Shown in pieces: positions 48,101 through 58,000 of a stretch of DNA of 64,000 nt. Numbering within the stretch: position 1 is the first letter of the stretch; each line of letters starts with the position of its first letter. The position numbers were made by a program, and so were the translations under genes. The stretch lies in contig NC_056762.1 of NCBI RefSeq assembly GCF_018687715.1, positions 42,874,520-42,938,519 of the forward strand. Direction: 5' to 3'. The notes under the pieces are model-generated. The model had not been told where the DNA came from. It did no database searches and was given only the letters and a program-made list of their open reading frames with translations. The stretch is from Carya illinoinensis. Its lineage: Eukaryota; Streptophyta; Magnoliopsida; Fagales; Juglandaceae.

Positions 48101-50731
48101 CTTGCATCTAACTACCCTAGAGTAACATGACATGCAGCTTTATGTTCCACGAAGATTCTATGGGTGCTGAACCCGATTTCTATGAGCAAGGTGCAAGTTA
48201 AAAATAAGTACTTCGCAGTTTACATGCTAGATTAAGTGTGATAATACTAAGGGAAACAGAGCTTTACATAAAAAATAAACGTGACTTTTGCCCTGACAGA
48301 AAAAAGTAGGCTTTCTATATAAAAGAAGCCACAAACCTATTTGATGTAGAGTAAGCATCCACTGGACTACTTTCTTATCCTTCACTTTTTCCATACCATT
48401 GGCTGTGTTTGTCCTTGAACTGTCTCTGGTTTTAAAATCAGCTCCAGCATTTTCTTGAGTGGCTATGGCCTGTCCCTTTTCTGGGGCTGTTTCTAAAAGT
48501 ACCAACGGATCTTGAATGGGTAGACCATCTTCAGTGATTACAGGTGCTGTGACAAACCTACCACTTCCAACAGCAGGAAACATTTGGCAACACTCTTTTT
48601 TCCACCGAGCATATTGTATCCTGAAGGAATTGATAGGATTTATACTTTTTTTTTTCTCCAGATAGAGCAGCAAAATTTGAAGTCTTTTTTTTTTATATAT
48701 AAGTATAAAAAAAGTAAAATTTGAAGTCAGAAAAGGATAAAATTATCATGGATAAAGAAATGACGAGATGATGATAATAATAATCGTACTGTACTGTTTT
48801 CAATTTGATTTGGTTGTTTGGGGAGAAGACAAGTTATCTTAAATATGAATTGGTGGTTATATTTTCACATGTATAGAAAGAACATATTGATCATTGAGCT
48901 TATTAAAAGACAAGGACAAGTAACTGGAGACAAATAATAGTGAGGATAATCAATCATTTGATCTCTTCAAGTAACAACAAACCTAAATCCCTGCTTAACC
49001 CTTCATATGTCATGAAAGAGGAGAAGTGTATTACCTCCGGCGTTGCCTTATCTGCTCTCGTTCATCAAATGTACTCCCAGGATCATAACAACCAAGTAGA
49101 AACTCCCATACTTCTCCTCTAATTGATGGATGGATCCCCTAATTTGGCAAATAATAGAAGAATACCATTAAATATCAGCCCTTACTAGTTGAAGTTAGTA
49201 TTCATAACATCTATCTCAGGTTAGTGTTCAGAAGTTCAAAAAGGAAGCATAATTGTCATGATGTGTAAAACTACTTGATAACTATACTAACTTCATTCGA
49301 TAGTATCTCTAGTTCTATGTTGAACTAGTAAGCCAGATTGCTGAATTCTTCATAGTCATGCGTGTGCAGCAGGATAGCAAAATATGCTAGGAGAAGCAAC
49401 GTTAAGCTTTGAGGTGTTCATATTATCCAATGCAATGATCTTTGGATCAAATGGCATCTCCGACATAACGAACTGCATTATAAGGAATTGGCTATTCTGT
49501 AAGGGTCTGTGACTCGTGTTTACAAAAAAAGTGATTTAATTCTTCAGGTCAACAGTGAAAACCAAATCATAAGAACAGAGATTTCCTGTAAATCTCAAAC
49601 TATAGATATCAATAGAACAAGACCGACAGTCATGCTGAAGTGCAATCTAATTTTCATGACATAACAATGAACTTAAACATACTTTTTGGCATGTTGTGAA
49701 CAATAAAGAGGCACTTACCCCACGATGGATTCGACTTAGAGGCTTGCATATATCCAGATATCCTTCTGGAGCAAATGCAGCATGCCATCTTCTTACACTT
49801 AAAGTTCTACCAGCCTGCATATGCAGATTACAAGTAGAAGGTTTACGATTACACATTGAAAGCACACAGACTCATTATGAATTGGTAATTTCATTCAATA
49901 TGTATTACTCTGTGTGAATTCATAAATAGGGCTTCTTCTTACATACAGCACGTATTTATGGCAGCAGGAAACGTCACTAAATTTTGGTAGGAAGCAAAGA
50001 AATAGAAAAGATGTATCCTTAGATCTCCATTGCAATCCATCACAGGGTACCAAGATCGATAGACTGGTAAATGCATGTGACAAGCTTTTTTTACTGTTCA
50101 GTTCGTACAAAGACTCTCATCCACACCATTTATATGGAAAATATAATAAAAATATAAAATATTCCCCAAACCGGAAGCAAGAAAGTTGTTCGAATGACGG
50201 CATCAACTTCTGGCCAATAATAACGATAAGGCATTAGCCTCACAAGGAAATCTCTATTTGCTTGTCAAAAGGATGGGGTTAAATGAGAAGTTTCCATAAA
50301 ATATGAGTTTTTTAATGAGAATTAAATGAGCATGAGGTCACCAACCGAACGAACCTTGATTACATTATCACACACGCCTTTAAACATAGAACTATTTACA
50401 ATCTTCGTTCTTGTTCATGAATCTCCAAATTACAGCATAATCACGCACTCCAAATTATGATCGGAATCAATATTGAAGCATATTCTTCATGGAAAAATCA
50501 ATAGCATTTACTTTTGAAAAACACATTTCACAATACATCGATTATTCAAAGAAAAATTATCCAAATCAAGATAATGGGTATCCAAAAAATTCAAAAGGTA
50601 TCTACAATACTAAAAATCAAAATCAAAAAGAATCGCTGGACCTTGATCCTGAAGTGGGTTTTGGGAACATCGGTGCACTCGGGGCGGACCTGGTAGAAAG
50701 ACTCAGCAGGAGCTCCGGGGCCCCTCCACAT
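36144..50731 (-). CDS. TBC-domain RabGAP protein (GYP7/TBC1D15-like)
   Basis: Eleven exons on the minus strand: 50731-50642, 49814-49719, 49138-49035, 48620-48337, 47996-47874, 44091-44003, 40354-40249, 39018-38921, 37289-37029, 36594-36511 and 36158-36144. All phases fit; the product is 449 residues, starting [14 protein letters not shown] and ending KKYLRKAKKT. The TBC domain begins at about residue 63 ([20 protein letters not shown]). Both catalytic fingers are present: the IxxDxxR arginine finger as IGLDVVR (191-197) and the glutamine finger as YCQG (Q232). TBC proteins speed GTP hydrolysis by Rab GTPases in vesicle traffic; the Rab target is not predictable. Introns 5 and 6 are about 3.8 and 3.6 kb because of L1, hAT-like and copia insertions, yet all exons and splice sites are intact. 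Exon 1's donor (AAG|GTCCAG) is weak and deserves a transcript check. Confidence 0.95.
40500..40640 (+). mobile_element. SINE-like remnant with tRNA B-box and L1-type 3' end
   Basis: GGTTCGAATCC at 40537-40547 fits the RNA polymerase III B-box (GGTTCGANNCC). About 75 bp later the sequence ends CTACTTATCCCTTATC followed by A6, like the ACTTATC-poly-A end of plant L1 elements. No convincing A-box or target duplication was found. It lies in RabGAP intron 6. It is not a functional tRNA: no cloverleaf forms. Confidence 0.45.
41411..43299 (-). mobile_element. 5'-truncated L1 LINE inside the hAT-like element
   Basis: The poly-A end (plus strand TTTTTTGATAGG) is at the left. Flanks TAAAATCAGTAT (41399-41410) and TAAAATCAATAT (43300-43311) form a 12-bp duplication with one mismatch. 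Minus-strand remnants encode the zf-RVT part of an L1 ORF2: a LLLHCEV-type zinc region and FEDR near 41600-41960, [20 protein letters not shown] near 42020-42110, then (beyond the copia insert) RAAQNWELE and [11 protein letters not shown]. These match 44566-47211 at the protein level. The reverse transcriptase itself is missing. Confidence 0.85.
42125..42757 (+). mobile_element. Ty1/copia 3' fragment (RNase H plus 3' LTR) inside the L1
   Basis: The plus strand encodes a copia RNase [55 protein letters not shown], ending near 42643. A polypurine tract, TTGAGGGGGAG, sits at 42608-42618. A short LTR then starts TGTTAGAGG (42619) and ends about CTCTAAC (42757). Everything upstream of RNase H is missing. 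The 5' edge carries an 18-bp copy (42129-42146) of sequence that recurs inside the fragment at 42246-42263. This is a different copia family from the one at 928-7026. Confidence 0.88.
44566..47211 (-). mobile_element. 5'-truncated L1 LINE in RabGAP intron 5
   Basis: An 18-bp duplication, CCTAACAACAGATAATTT, flanks it (44548-44565 and 47212-47229). The T-run at the left marks the 3' end on the minus strand. It keeps most of an ORF2 from just before the reverse transcriptase: [53 protein letters not shown], then a TAG stop at about 46381-46383, [21 protein letters not shown], the catalytic [10 protein letters not shown], and the zf-RVT C-terminus ([16 protein letters not shown]) ending near 44638. 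The endonuclease is absent. There are frameshifts near 45808-45860 and 45230. It is younger looking than the nested copy. Confidence 0.93.
48672..48728. mobile_element. 31-bp oligo-T micro-insert with 13-bp duplication
   Basis: AAAATTTGAAGTC at 48672-48684 recurs at 48716-48728. The insert between is T10, then ATATATAAGTATA and a short A run ending GT. It lies in RabGAP intron 3. Its T-run plus ATAAGT resembles the inserts at 54818 and 59205. Confidence 0.65.
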
Positions 50732-51229
50732 TTCCAGTAACACCCAAAAAGAAGAAGCAGAAACTCAAAAGAACTCTCTTTGCCTTCGAAACCAAGAAAT
50801 AGCAACCACCACCAAACCCAGAAGCTGAACCCTTCAAAAACCAAAGGAAAACCCAGAAAAGTTATATTTCTCCCAGGCTCATGGGCGGAAGGTTCAAAGG
50901 GGACCCAATCCGGAGCTGGGCAAGTCCAGCTCGAAAAGACAAAATCAAAGCCAAAAATAATAAAAAGAGAAGAAAGAACGAAAAAGTGGACAAAATCGTT
51001 TTGGTTTTTACTTTTCACTTTTTCCCTTTAAATTTGGAGTTGTGGGGGCAGTAAGCAGTTGGCAACTTGGCGGTGGTTTGAGACATGGACACGGTCACGT
51101 TGTATTACTCTGTCAAAGTAGGATGGTTTCATGAGGTGGTTGCCCACCTCACAGACAGTAATGACGGCCGTTTAATGCGTTCTTTCAACGTTCCTCTAGT
51201 TTCGAACATTTCCGGGAAACTTAGAAAAT

Positions 51230-51620
51230 GAGAGAATATAAATTTATAAATAATAGTTAAATGGTTTGTAAATATTAATAAAATAATTTAAATTATCAAG
51301 TTTTATTAAATTTTAAAAAATGAGATAAAAAAAATTGAACAAATATTATTGTAGATACTTCTCACCGCCAGCAAACTGAATAATAATAAAGGAAAATGAT
51401 GTTGAAAAATATCAAAATAAATATATTATAAAGTTAAAATATTATATAATATTTTAATAAAATATTTTGTTTTAAGATTTAAAAATATTTTAATTATTTG
51501 TATTTTTAAAAAGTTGTGATGAGTAAATAAAAAAATTAAAAATTAAAAATTAATAAATATTTATATTTAAATAATATTTTAAAAATAATAAGATAAAATG
51601 AGATCAAACATGATTCGAAA
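51230..51620. repeat. AT-rich MITE-like repeat, degenerate
   Basis: TTTTATTAAATTTTAAAAAATGAGATAAAAAAAATTGAAC and AAAAAGTTGTGATGAGTAAAT are variants of the family seen at 26405-26815 and 63880-64000. Possibly two overlapping copies; no clean ends. Confidence 0.4.
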
Positions 51621-52595
51621 CAATTCCTAAGGTCTAATTATTTATGAAGGAAAGAAAAAAGAAACCAATTGTATTTGCGTTTTCAATATAGTTGAAATTT
51701 CTTTTTTCTGGTTTATCATATATAAAGAGGTTCTTAAATATCAATTGAGATTGATGCATTTAACTCGAGTTTGATTGGATGGCGGAGGAAGAAAGCGAAA
51801 CTCACGTGGGGCCAATGATCGATCATTGACCTTGATTAATAAGTTGGAATGAAAAATGATAAATATATATAATTTTTTATAGAGAAATTTTATTTGCAGT
51901 CTTTAAATAGAAATTATATATACAAGCTTTTTATTAAATAAGAAAAAATATTATTTTAAGAGGGATATTTTAGTAATTTTAAAAAATTTTAAATATAAAA
52001 TTATAAATACTTACATTATAATCCTCAAATGATGACTGTACGTAACATTATTTTTTTATAACGTATTAGTATATTACATAACTATATTTAAAATTAAGGG
52101 TATTTTTATAAAATTACTTATAAAAGTAATACCACTTTATAAAAATATCCTCACTTTAAATAATGTATTATGAAATATATTATAAAATGTGTTGTGTGGA
52201 TATCATTACTCGCAGAAATAACAAAAGAAAAGAGACCCTTGGCATTAATATTAAGAGAATAAAAGGATAGATCAGTAGTCTGTCAATAAAATTTTAAGTT
52301 TTATTTAATAATTTTACTATTTTTAAATTATTTTATTATTATTAACAAACAGATTATTATTATTTATAAAACATTTAAAACTATTTCTTTACTATTCATA
52401 AACAAATTTATTACTATTTACATATAATCTTATATATTCTTAACATCTAAATGAATTTCAAAATTTATGTTTTAGATAAATACAAGTGCCTGGTAGATTG
52501 AAGCCCATCAATGATATATAAAGGGCCTCTAATCGAAGCCCATAGATGATATATGATTTCTGCTATTTTTTTTTTTTTCTTTATCATGAGTTAAG

Positions 52596-52865
52596 ACTGG
52601 CCCATTTGGATGCATAAAATATTTTATTAATATATTTCAATATATCAATGATATATTATTTTTTAATATAGTTTGTTTTAAAATTTGCAAAATTATATTA
52701 ATATTTATATTTTATTTAGGAATTTGAAAATATTATAATAATTAAATAAAGATTAGATGAAAAAGTTAAAATATTTAAATTAAAAGTGTTTTTCATTTAA
52801 GTAATATTTAAAATTAAAATATTTGAAAATACTTTAGAACAGTTATATTATTAAACGGACCCTAT
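52596..52865. repeat. AT-rich MITE-like repeat with weak terminal inverted repeat
   Basis: The left end GGCCCATTTGGATG and the complement of the right end (GGGTCCGTTTAATA) are imperfectly inverted. The inside has TTTTTTAATATAG and GAATTTGAAAATATTATAATAATTAAATAAAG, as in the other copies. I infer a non-autonomous DNA element. Confidence 0.45.
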
Positions 52866-53310
52866 TTCTACATGCATATTTGTAGCTCTCACGATGAGAG
52901 TGATGATGCCAAGACAGGTTATTGTTGCGTGGATATCATTCTTCAAAGGAAATGTTAATCTTAACCGAGTGCACAAGACATGAATATTCCTGATAATGGT
53001 CAAGCAAAGTATAAATCCATACACCCAAGTTATTAATATTATTATTTTTTTTTTTAAAAGTGCCTGAGAACCATGCATAAAGGTGCACATATGCCCTGCA
53101 CCAGAAGTTAAGAAATTCCAAGCAATGAGAATATGAAAAAGTTACAAAAGCTTCCCTGCCACAGTTTCTAAACTTTGGCCTACAAAAACCCCCCATCAAC
53201 AAGCCATTCTCATCATCCACTTATCTCTCCCCAAGTTCAAGAGATTTCCGATTTCCCTTTTTTGGGAGGAAAAAGAAAAACTAATTTAAAGGCATTTTTT
53301 CCCTTTTACA

Positions 53311-53777
53311 ATGGCTACTAAGATCATTTTTCTGTCAAATCGCCAAAAGAAAACATTGCATTCAGTGTGGCTCGTTTGTGTCATGCTGTTGATGCATGAG
53401 GGAGGTGCTACTGAGTTTAAAATTGGAGGCTCTAAGGGCTGGACTGTTCCATCGGAGGAAGTCCACTACAATCAATGGGCAGAAAATCAAAGGTTTCAAA
53501 TCGGAGACTCCCTGGGTAAGTTTTTGTTCTTTTTTTATTATTATTATTATTTTTTAATGGGCTAAGTAGATACTTTTATTTATTTTTTTCAATTTAAAAA
53601 TATTGCTACAAACCTTTGAGAACTGGCAAGTAATAAAAATACATCATTCTCATAATCAATACGTGCTTTCCATTACACAATGGGCAGCATCCAACAACTT
53701 GTATGGTAGCATATTCTTGATCAAAATTCTACAATGTCTTCCGGAAAATCCACCTATCTAGTTTCTGTTTTACTTGC

Positions 53778-53810
<33 letters not shown>

Positions 53811-54374
53811 CTTTCAGACTTTATGTACTAAGGACAGTTTATTTATGAAACTGCTCTTTTGAGGGAAAAAAAGAACAACAAATGTAGCATTTGATCTATC
53901 CTCGTAAATAACTTGCATGAGTTCTACTTTACTGTTTTACATTTTGCAGTGTTCGTCTATCCACCCGACCAAGACTCAGTGCTTCGTGTAACCCAGGAAA
54001 ACTACAACAATTGCAATACTGAAGCTCCCATCGAGAAATTCTCCGATGGCCATACTGTCTACAACCTAAGTCAATCTGGATCTTTCTACTTCATAAGTGG
54101 CAACAAAAACAACTGTATCAAAAATGAAAAGTTGGTAGTGGTTGTGTTGGCAGATAGAAGCAACGCAACAGGCATAGAATCTCCTCCACCTCCAAACTCA
54201 ACAGAGATAACTCCAGCTCCCGCACCTGCCAGTGGAGAGTCTCCACCGCCACCGCCTGAAAGTGAACCATCTCCTCCTCCCCCTTCTCCCAGTGGAGCTT
54301 CTTCGGTCTCGATAATCGGCTCTATTAGTTCCCTTGGAGTGTTCATTGCTGCATCTCTTGTTCTACTATTTTAA
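53311..54374 (+). CDS. Early nodulin-like protein (phytocyanin family, GPI-anchored AGP type)
   Basis: Exons 53311-53515 and 53950-54374 give 209 residues. The signal peptide covers about residues 1-33 (SVWLVCVMLLMHEGGA). The plastocyanin-like domain runs from TEFKIGGSKGWTVP through WAENQRFQIGDSLVFVYPPDQDSVLRV, NYNNCNTEAPIEKFSDG and FYFISGNKNNCIKNEKL. The two structural Cys remain, but the positions of the copper-binding His are Asp/Gln and Asn, so it should not bind copper, as in other early nodulin-like proteins. A Pro-rich segment (TPAPAPASGESPPPPPESEP) offers arabinogalactan sites, and a hydrophobic tail (SLGVFIAASLVLLF) fits GPI anchoring. The intron after SLG/V at residue 69 is in the family's usual position and contains a TA microsatellite near 53779-53803. 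Role: cell-surface signalling or wall organisation, exact function unknown. Confidence 0.94.
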
Positions 54375-55024
54375 TCATTGATGCGTTTGTGTTTGCATCA
54401 TTGAGTTTGAATCTTTTTCTTTTTTTAAGTCGCCACTAATTTTCGTACGGACCTTATGCTCTGTGGTTTCAACTGGTTTCAAAGGTGGAATGGCTTGTTA
54501 CACAGTTGAGCAATAAGCTGATATTGGCATGCTATTTAGTGTGCTCATTTTTTTATTTTTTAAAAAAAAAACAACTGTACTTAAGCAAAGAAATAAAATG
54601 GATTTTTATACTGTGTGCAGGTGATGTTTAGTCCAACATAACCTTGTTTTCTTTCGGTTTTTAAATCAAAATTTTTTTTTGTTCTTTGTTTTATTCTTTA
54701 GGTGATGAGAATTAGGAATCTTGATTTTCACAGTCTAGACTATCCAATTATTTATTTGATTGGGGGGAAAGAAAGCAACAAGAAAAAATAATGAGGCTCA
54801 ACATTTCAAGCAACCATTTTTTTTTTATAAGTAACATTTCAAGCAACCATAAAGCTCAGATTCCTTTTTCCAAATCATTTCATGTTATGGCAACTACAAT
54901 AACTAACAGCTTTCAAGCTCCACTGCATATATATAAAGGAATAATTTGCAATTGGTCCTCACTAGTAAGTGGGAGTCTTGGATAAATCAGAATTTCTCAC
55001 AGGCATAAAAATTTGACCTATCTA
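54375..55024. other. Phytocyanin 3' UTR and spacer
   Basis: Poly-A and poly-T runs, an AATAAA at about 54591 and the L1-tail micro-insert at 54800-54850. No gene. Confidence 0.5.
54800..54850. mobile_element. 15-bp T9ATAAGT micro-insert with exact 18-bp duplication
   Basis: AACATTTCAAGCAACCAT at 54800-54817 is repeated exactly at 54833-54850. The 15 bases between are nine T followed by ATAAGT. In the other direction this is ACTTAT plus A9, the expected extreme 3' end of an L1 transcript. This is the clearest of the tail-only insertions. Confidence 0.85.
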
Positions 55025-58000
55025 TCAAAAATTTTTTCCTAACTCTACCTTCTTCATTAGTTTAATGGTGTTGTACAGAATTGAATCCAAGATTCCGGCA
55101 ACCTGAAACGCAAATGAAGTACAGTCAACAATAGCAGCCATTTTTGTTTTTTGGGTGATAACCATCATTGAGATGTGGGCATTAAAAAAACAAGCAACGG
55201 ATACCAACCGTGAAAACACCACCGATGATTGCACACACATTGGTGATAAAATGTGAAAAGGACTTTGGATTCTCAGTTATTAAAACCTGACAGAAAGGAT
55301 AAAGAAGACAAAATGGAAAATCAGAAGCAGGGATTAAAATCTTAATACATGAAAGCCTATAGTTTGATACTAAACCTGCATTGGAGAAAGCTCAAAATGG
55401 AATTTTGCAACGGGTATGTATACGCTCTGCGCCAAGCTGCTGTGGGCTGTGTACTCGTACTCCTCAATTAATTTATGGGATCCCCTTATCATCACCTCCG
55501 TTTTGACTACTTGAAGATAATGCTCTATCTGCAAACGAAATCATTTGATAAATATGCATCTATATAGAGTTTGAACATCACAACATTCTCCACATTTATA
55601 GCTCATACAGTTCATTAAACATTTTATCCACTTGTAGGCCAAAAAAAAGGATGTTTTGATGATCAGAGACAGAAAGTATTTATAGTAAGGTAACTTCTAC
55701 TAGATGAGAGCCAATAAGTATTTCGAATTATATATGTAGATCAAACTGATTCAAACTGGTTACAGTCCTAGAAAACATTGTAACTTCAATGTTAATTTAA
55801 ACAAGGGGTCCAAACCATCTTCATCCACCAACTTCCACATAACTGATATGTACAATATATTGGAAATTCTAAATTTTATGTTATCGGTGCTTGGCATATA
55901 TATATATATAACTTTTTTTCACAAGTAAAAATTTATTGCCATCAATGTGCTTAGCATATTCTTCAAATTTATGCCTACCACGACCGCAAGACAATGCGGA
56001 TCTATTTTACATGATCAAATGAAATAATTATCCACTAATTTTGGGCATGTGAAGAACATTAGAGAAACAAAGATGAAATAAATAAGATGGAAGGATCGGA
56101 TAAACTTAAAAAACTTACAGTAACATTTGCACCTAAATCGCGATGATTAATAAATGATCGCCCGTTCAACCTGTCATGACTTCCACCAAGATAAGGTATA
56201 AGGCGCTTCACATCACTCATCACCCTAGGCGCTATCTTCCGACCAAACGAAAGATGGTTTACGACATGTGACATATTCATTTGAGTAGTATCAAAGGAAT
56301 GGGCTCCAGAATGAGCTGAGATGATAAGGTTTCCAGGAACCTGCAGAGAACGATACAGCTTTTTGTTTGAAACTTAACATTGAAGAGAAAAGCAAAGTAT
56401 TCCCTTCAGGCACAATTTACAGGTTAAAGAAATTGCCAACATATTGTGAGAATGTAAAAAGAGACCCTGTATCACCAATGTTATTGCTTGTGAGTGTTCT
56501 TGCCAACAACAGTTGTTTATAGAGCAATTACAAGAATGTAAAGCTCTGGAAGCAACAAAAGAGCTTTCTGGGAATAACATTTCCCTCACAGTTACGTGTA
56601 AAGTATACAAGAAATACCAACTCCACTTTATAGGACTTACCCTTTTCACACGCACGTGCCCTTCAATTCTGCATCCTCCTGCTGATGGTGCTGGCCTTTT
56701 GATATTCTCTGTTGTATTTTCAGACTTACCCTCCAAAGCTAGCTTCTGAGACTCCAATGGAATAGGTGCAGCCAAAGCTTCCATTGTCTGCAAGGGAGGA
56801 AACTTAGCATCAGGCCTTGTTGCACCCTTAATGGGTATTAACTGCAGGAAAGTTGGTTTAAACTCCTTGAATCATACTTTAATCAAGCTATCTGCATCTC
56901 GATCTCCATAATAAGATTCATGGTCATGGTGTCCATGGTTATCCCTGTAACAAAAAAAAATCAAATAACAGGGAAGCAAGAATTGCAGAAGACAGGTAGT
57001 TGTAGGTAGAACAACTCCACCCACCCCCCCAAAACAAGCAAACAAAAAAAAAAAGGAAAAAAAAAAAGAGAGAGAAAATGAAAGAAAGAAAGAAAGAAAA
57101 ATGAAAAGGTACACAATCTTTTATTACTGCTGTTTTTTCTTTCATTGGTAAAGTTAAATAACATGCTATGATCATTGTTTTTCTCATTGCAAAGCTAAAC
57201 AATCTCCAACCCGTTTTTATTTTAGGAGGAAGATGCAGTGATGATCAATTCATTAAGAGTTCTGCTATATACAATCACTTTTGTGTACTCCTTACGAACT
57301 CCACTGATGTGATTGACCAAAACAGTTATTTTATATTAAAAAAAGTGATGCAGCCAATCACATTAGTGGAGTACGCAAAAGTGACTGCACATAGAGTTTT
57401 TGTTTTATTAATTTCACTCATAATGGACGTAGATATGAAGCAGATGAAAGCACATGGAGTAAAATGGGCAAAGTTATTCAAGCTATAAAAATCACTGAAC
57501 ATCAGTTGAGAATGCTGGACACAAAACAAAAAAAATAAACTATTTACCTAACATCACTTCCTTTCCGAAAAATACGAATAGATGGATACCCCTGTATGTG
57601 GTTCCTGAACAATGAAAGTGAAGTTAGCAAAAAGATGATAACAGACAAACTATTCGAAGGAAAAGACAGAAGTAAACATAGTTTTATTCTAATGTGGCAC
57701 TGTGAACAGCAGGAGTATTTGGAAGTCACCACTTTGTTTTTTGAAGTATAGAAATCACCACTATACTTACATTGGAGATACAAGGAAAAACTCTCCATCT
57801 TACTACAATTAACCTAGAAAACCTATGAGACGATCACAACTGAAGTTGCCATGTCTCTGTGCACGTTGTGCTCATGGTACTTAAGATAAGGTACTAGAGG
57901 GAAACATAAAGGGCACAAAAATATGGGATCACTAAAACCAAAAGCAATCAAGACCTATGAATTCTTTTTTTTAGGTAAGACCAATGAAAATTAAGCAATT

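Larger units (their letters stand above)
50732..53310. other. Intergenic region between divergent RabGAP and phytocyanin genes
   Basis: The stretch 50732-51060 is the RabGAP 5' UTR and promoter side; open frames there in other directions have no family. The AT-rich MITE-like repeats at 51230-51620 and 52600-52860 are listed separately. The remainder holds nothing recognisable. Confidence 0.5.

Noticed and set aside
50623..51018. 131-codon minus-strand frame overlapping RabGAP exon 1
   Set aside because: It is in a different frame from [12 protein letters not shown], which joins correctly to exon 2, and has no family match.
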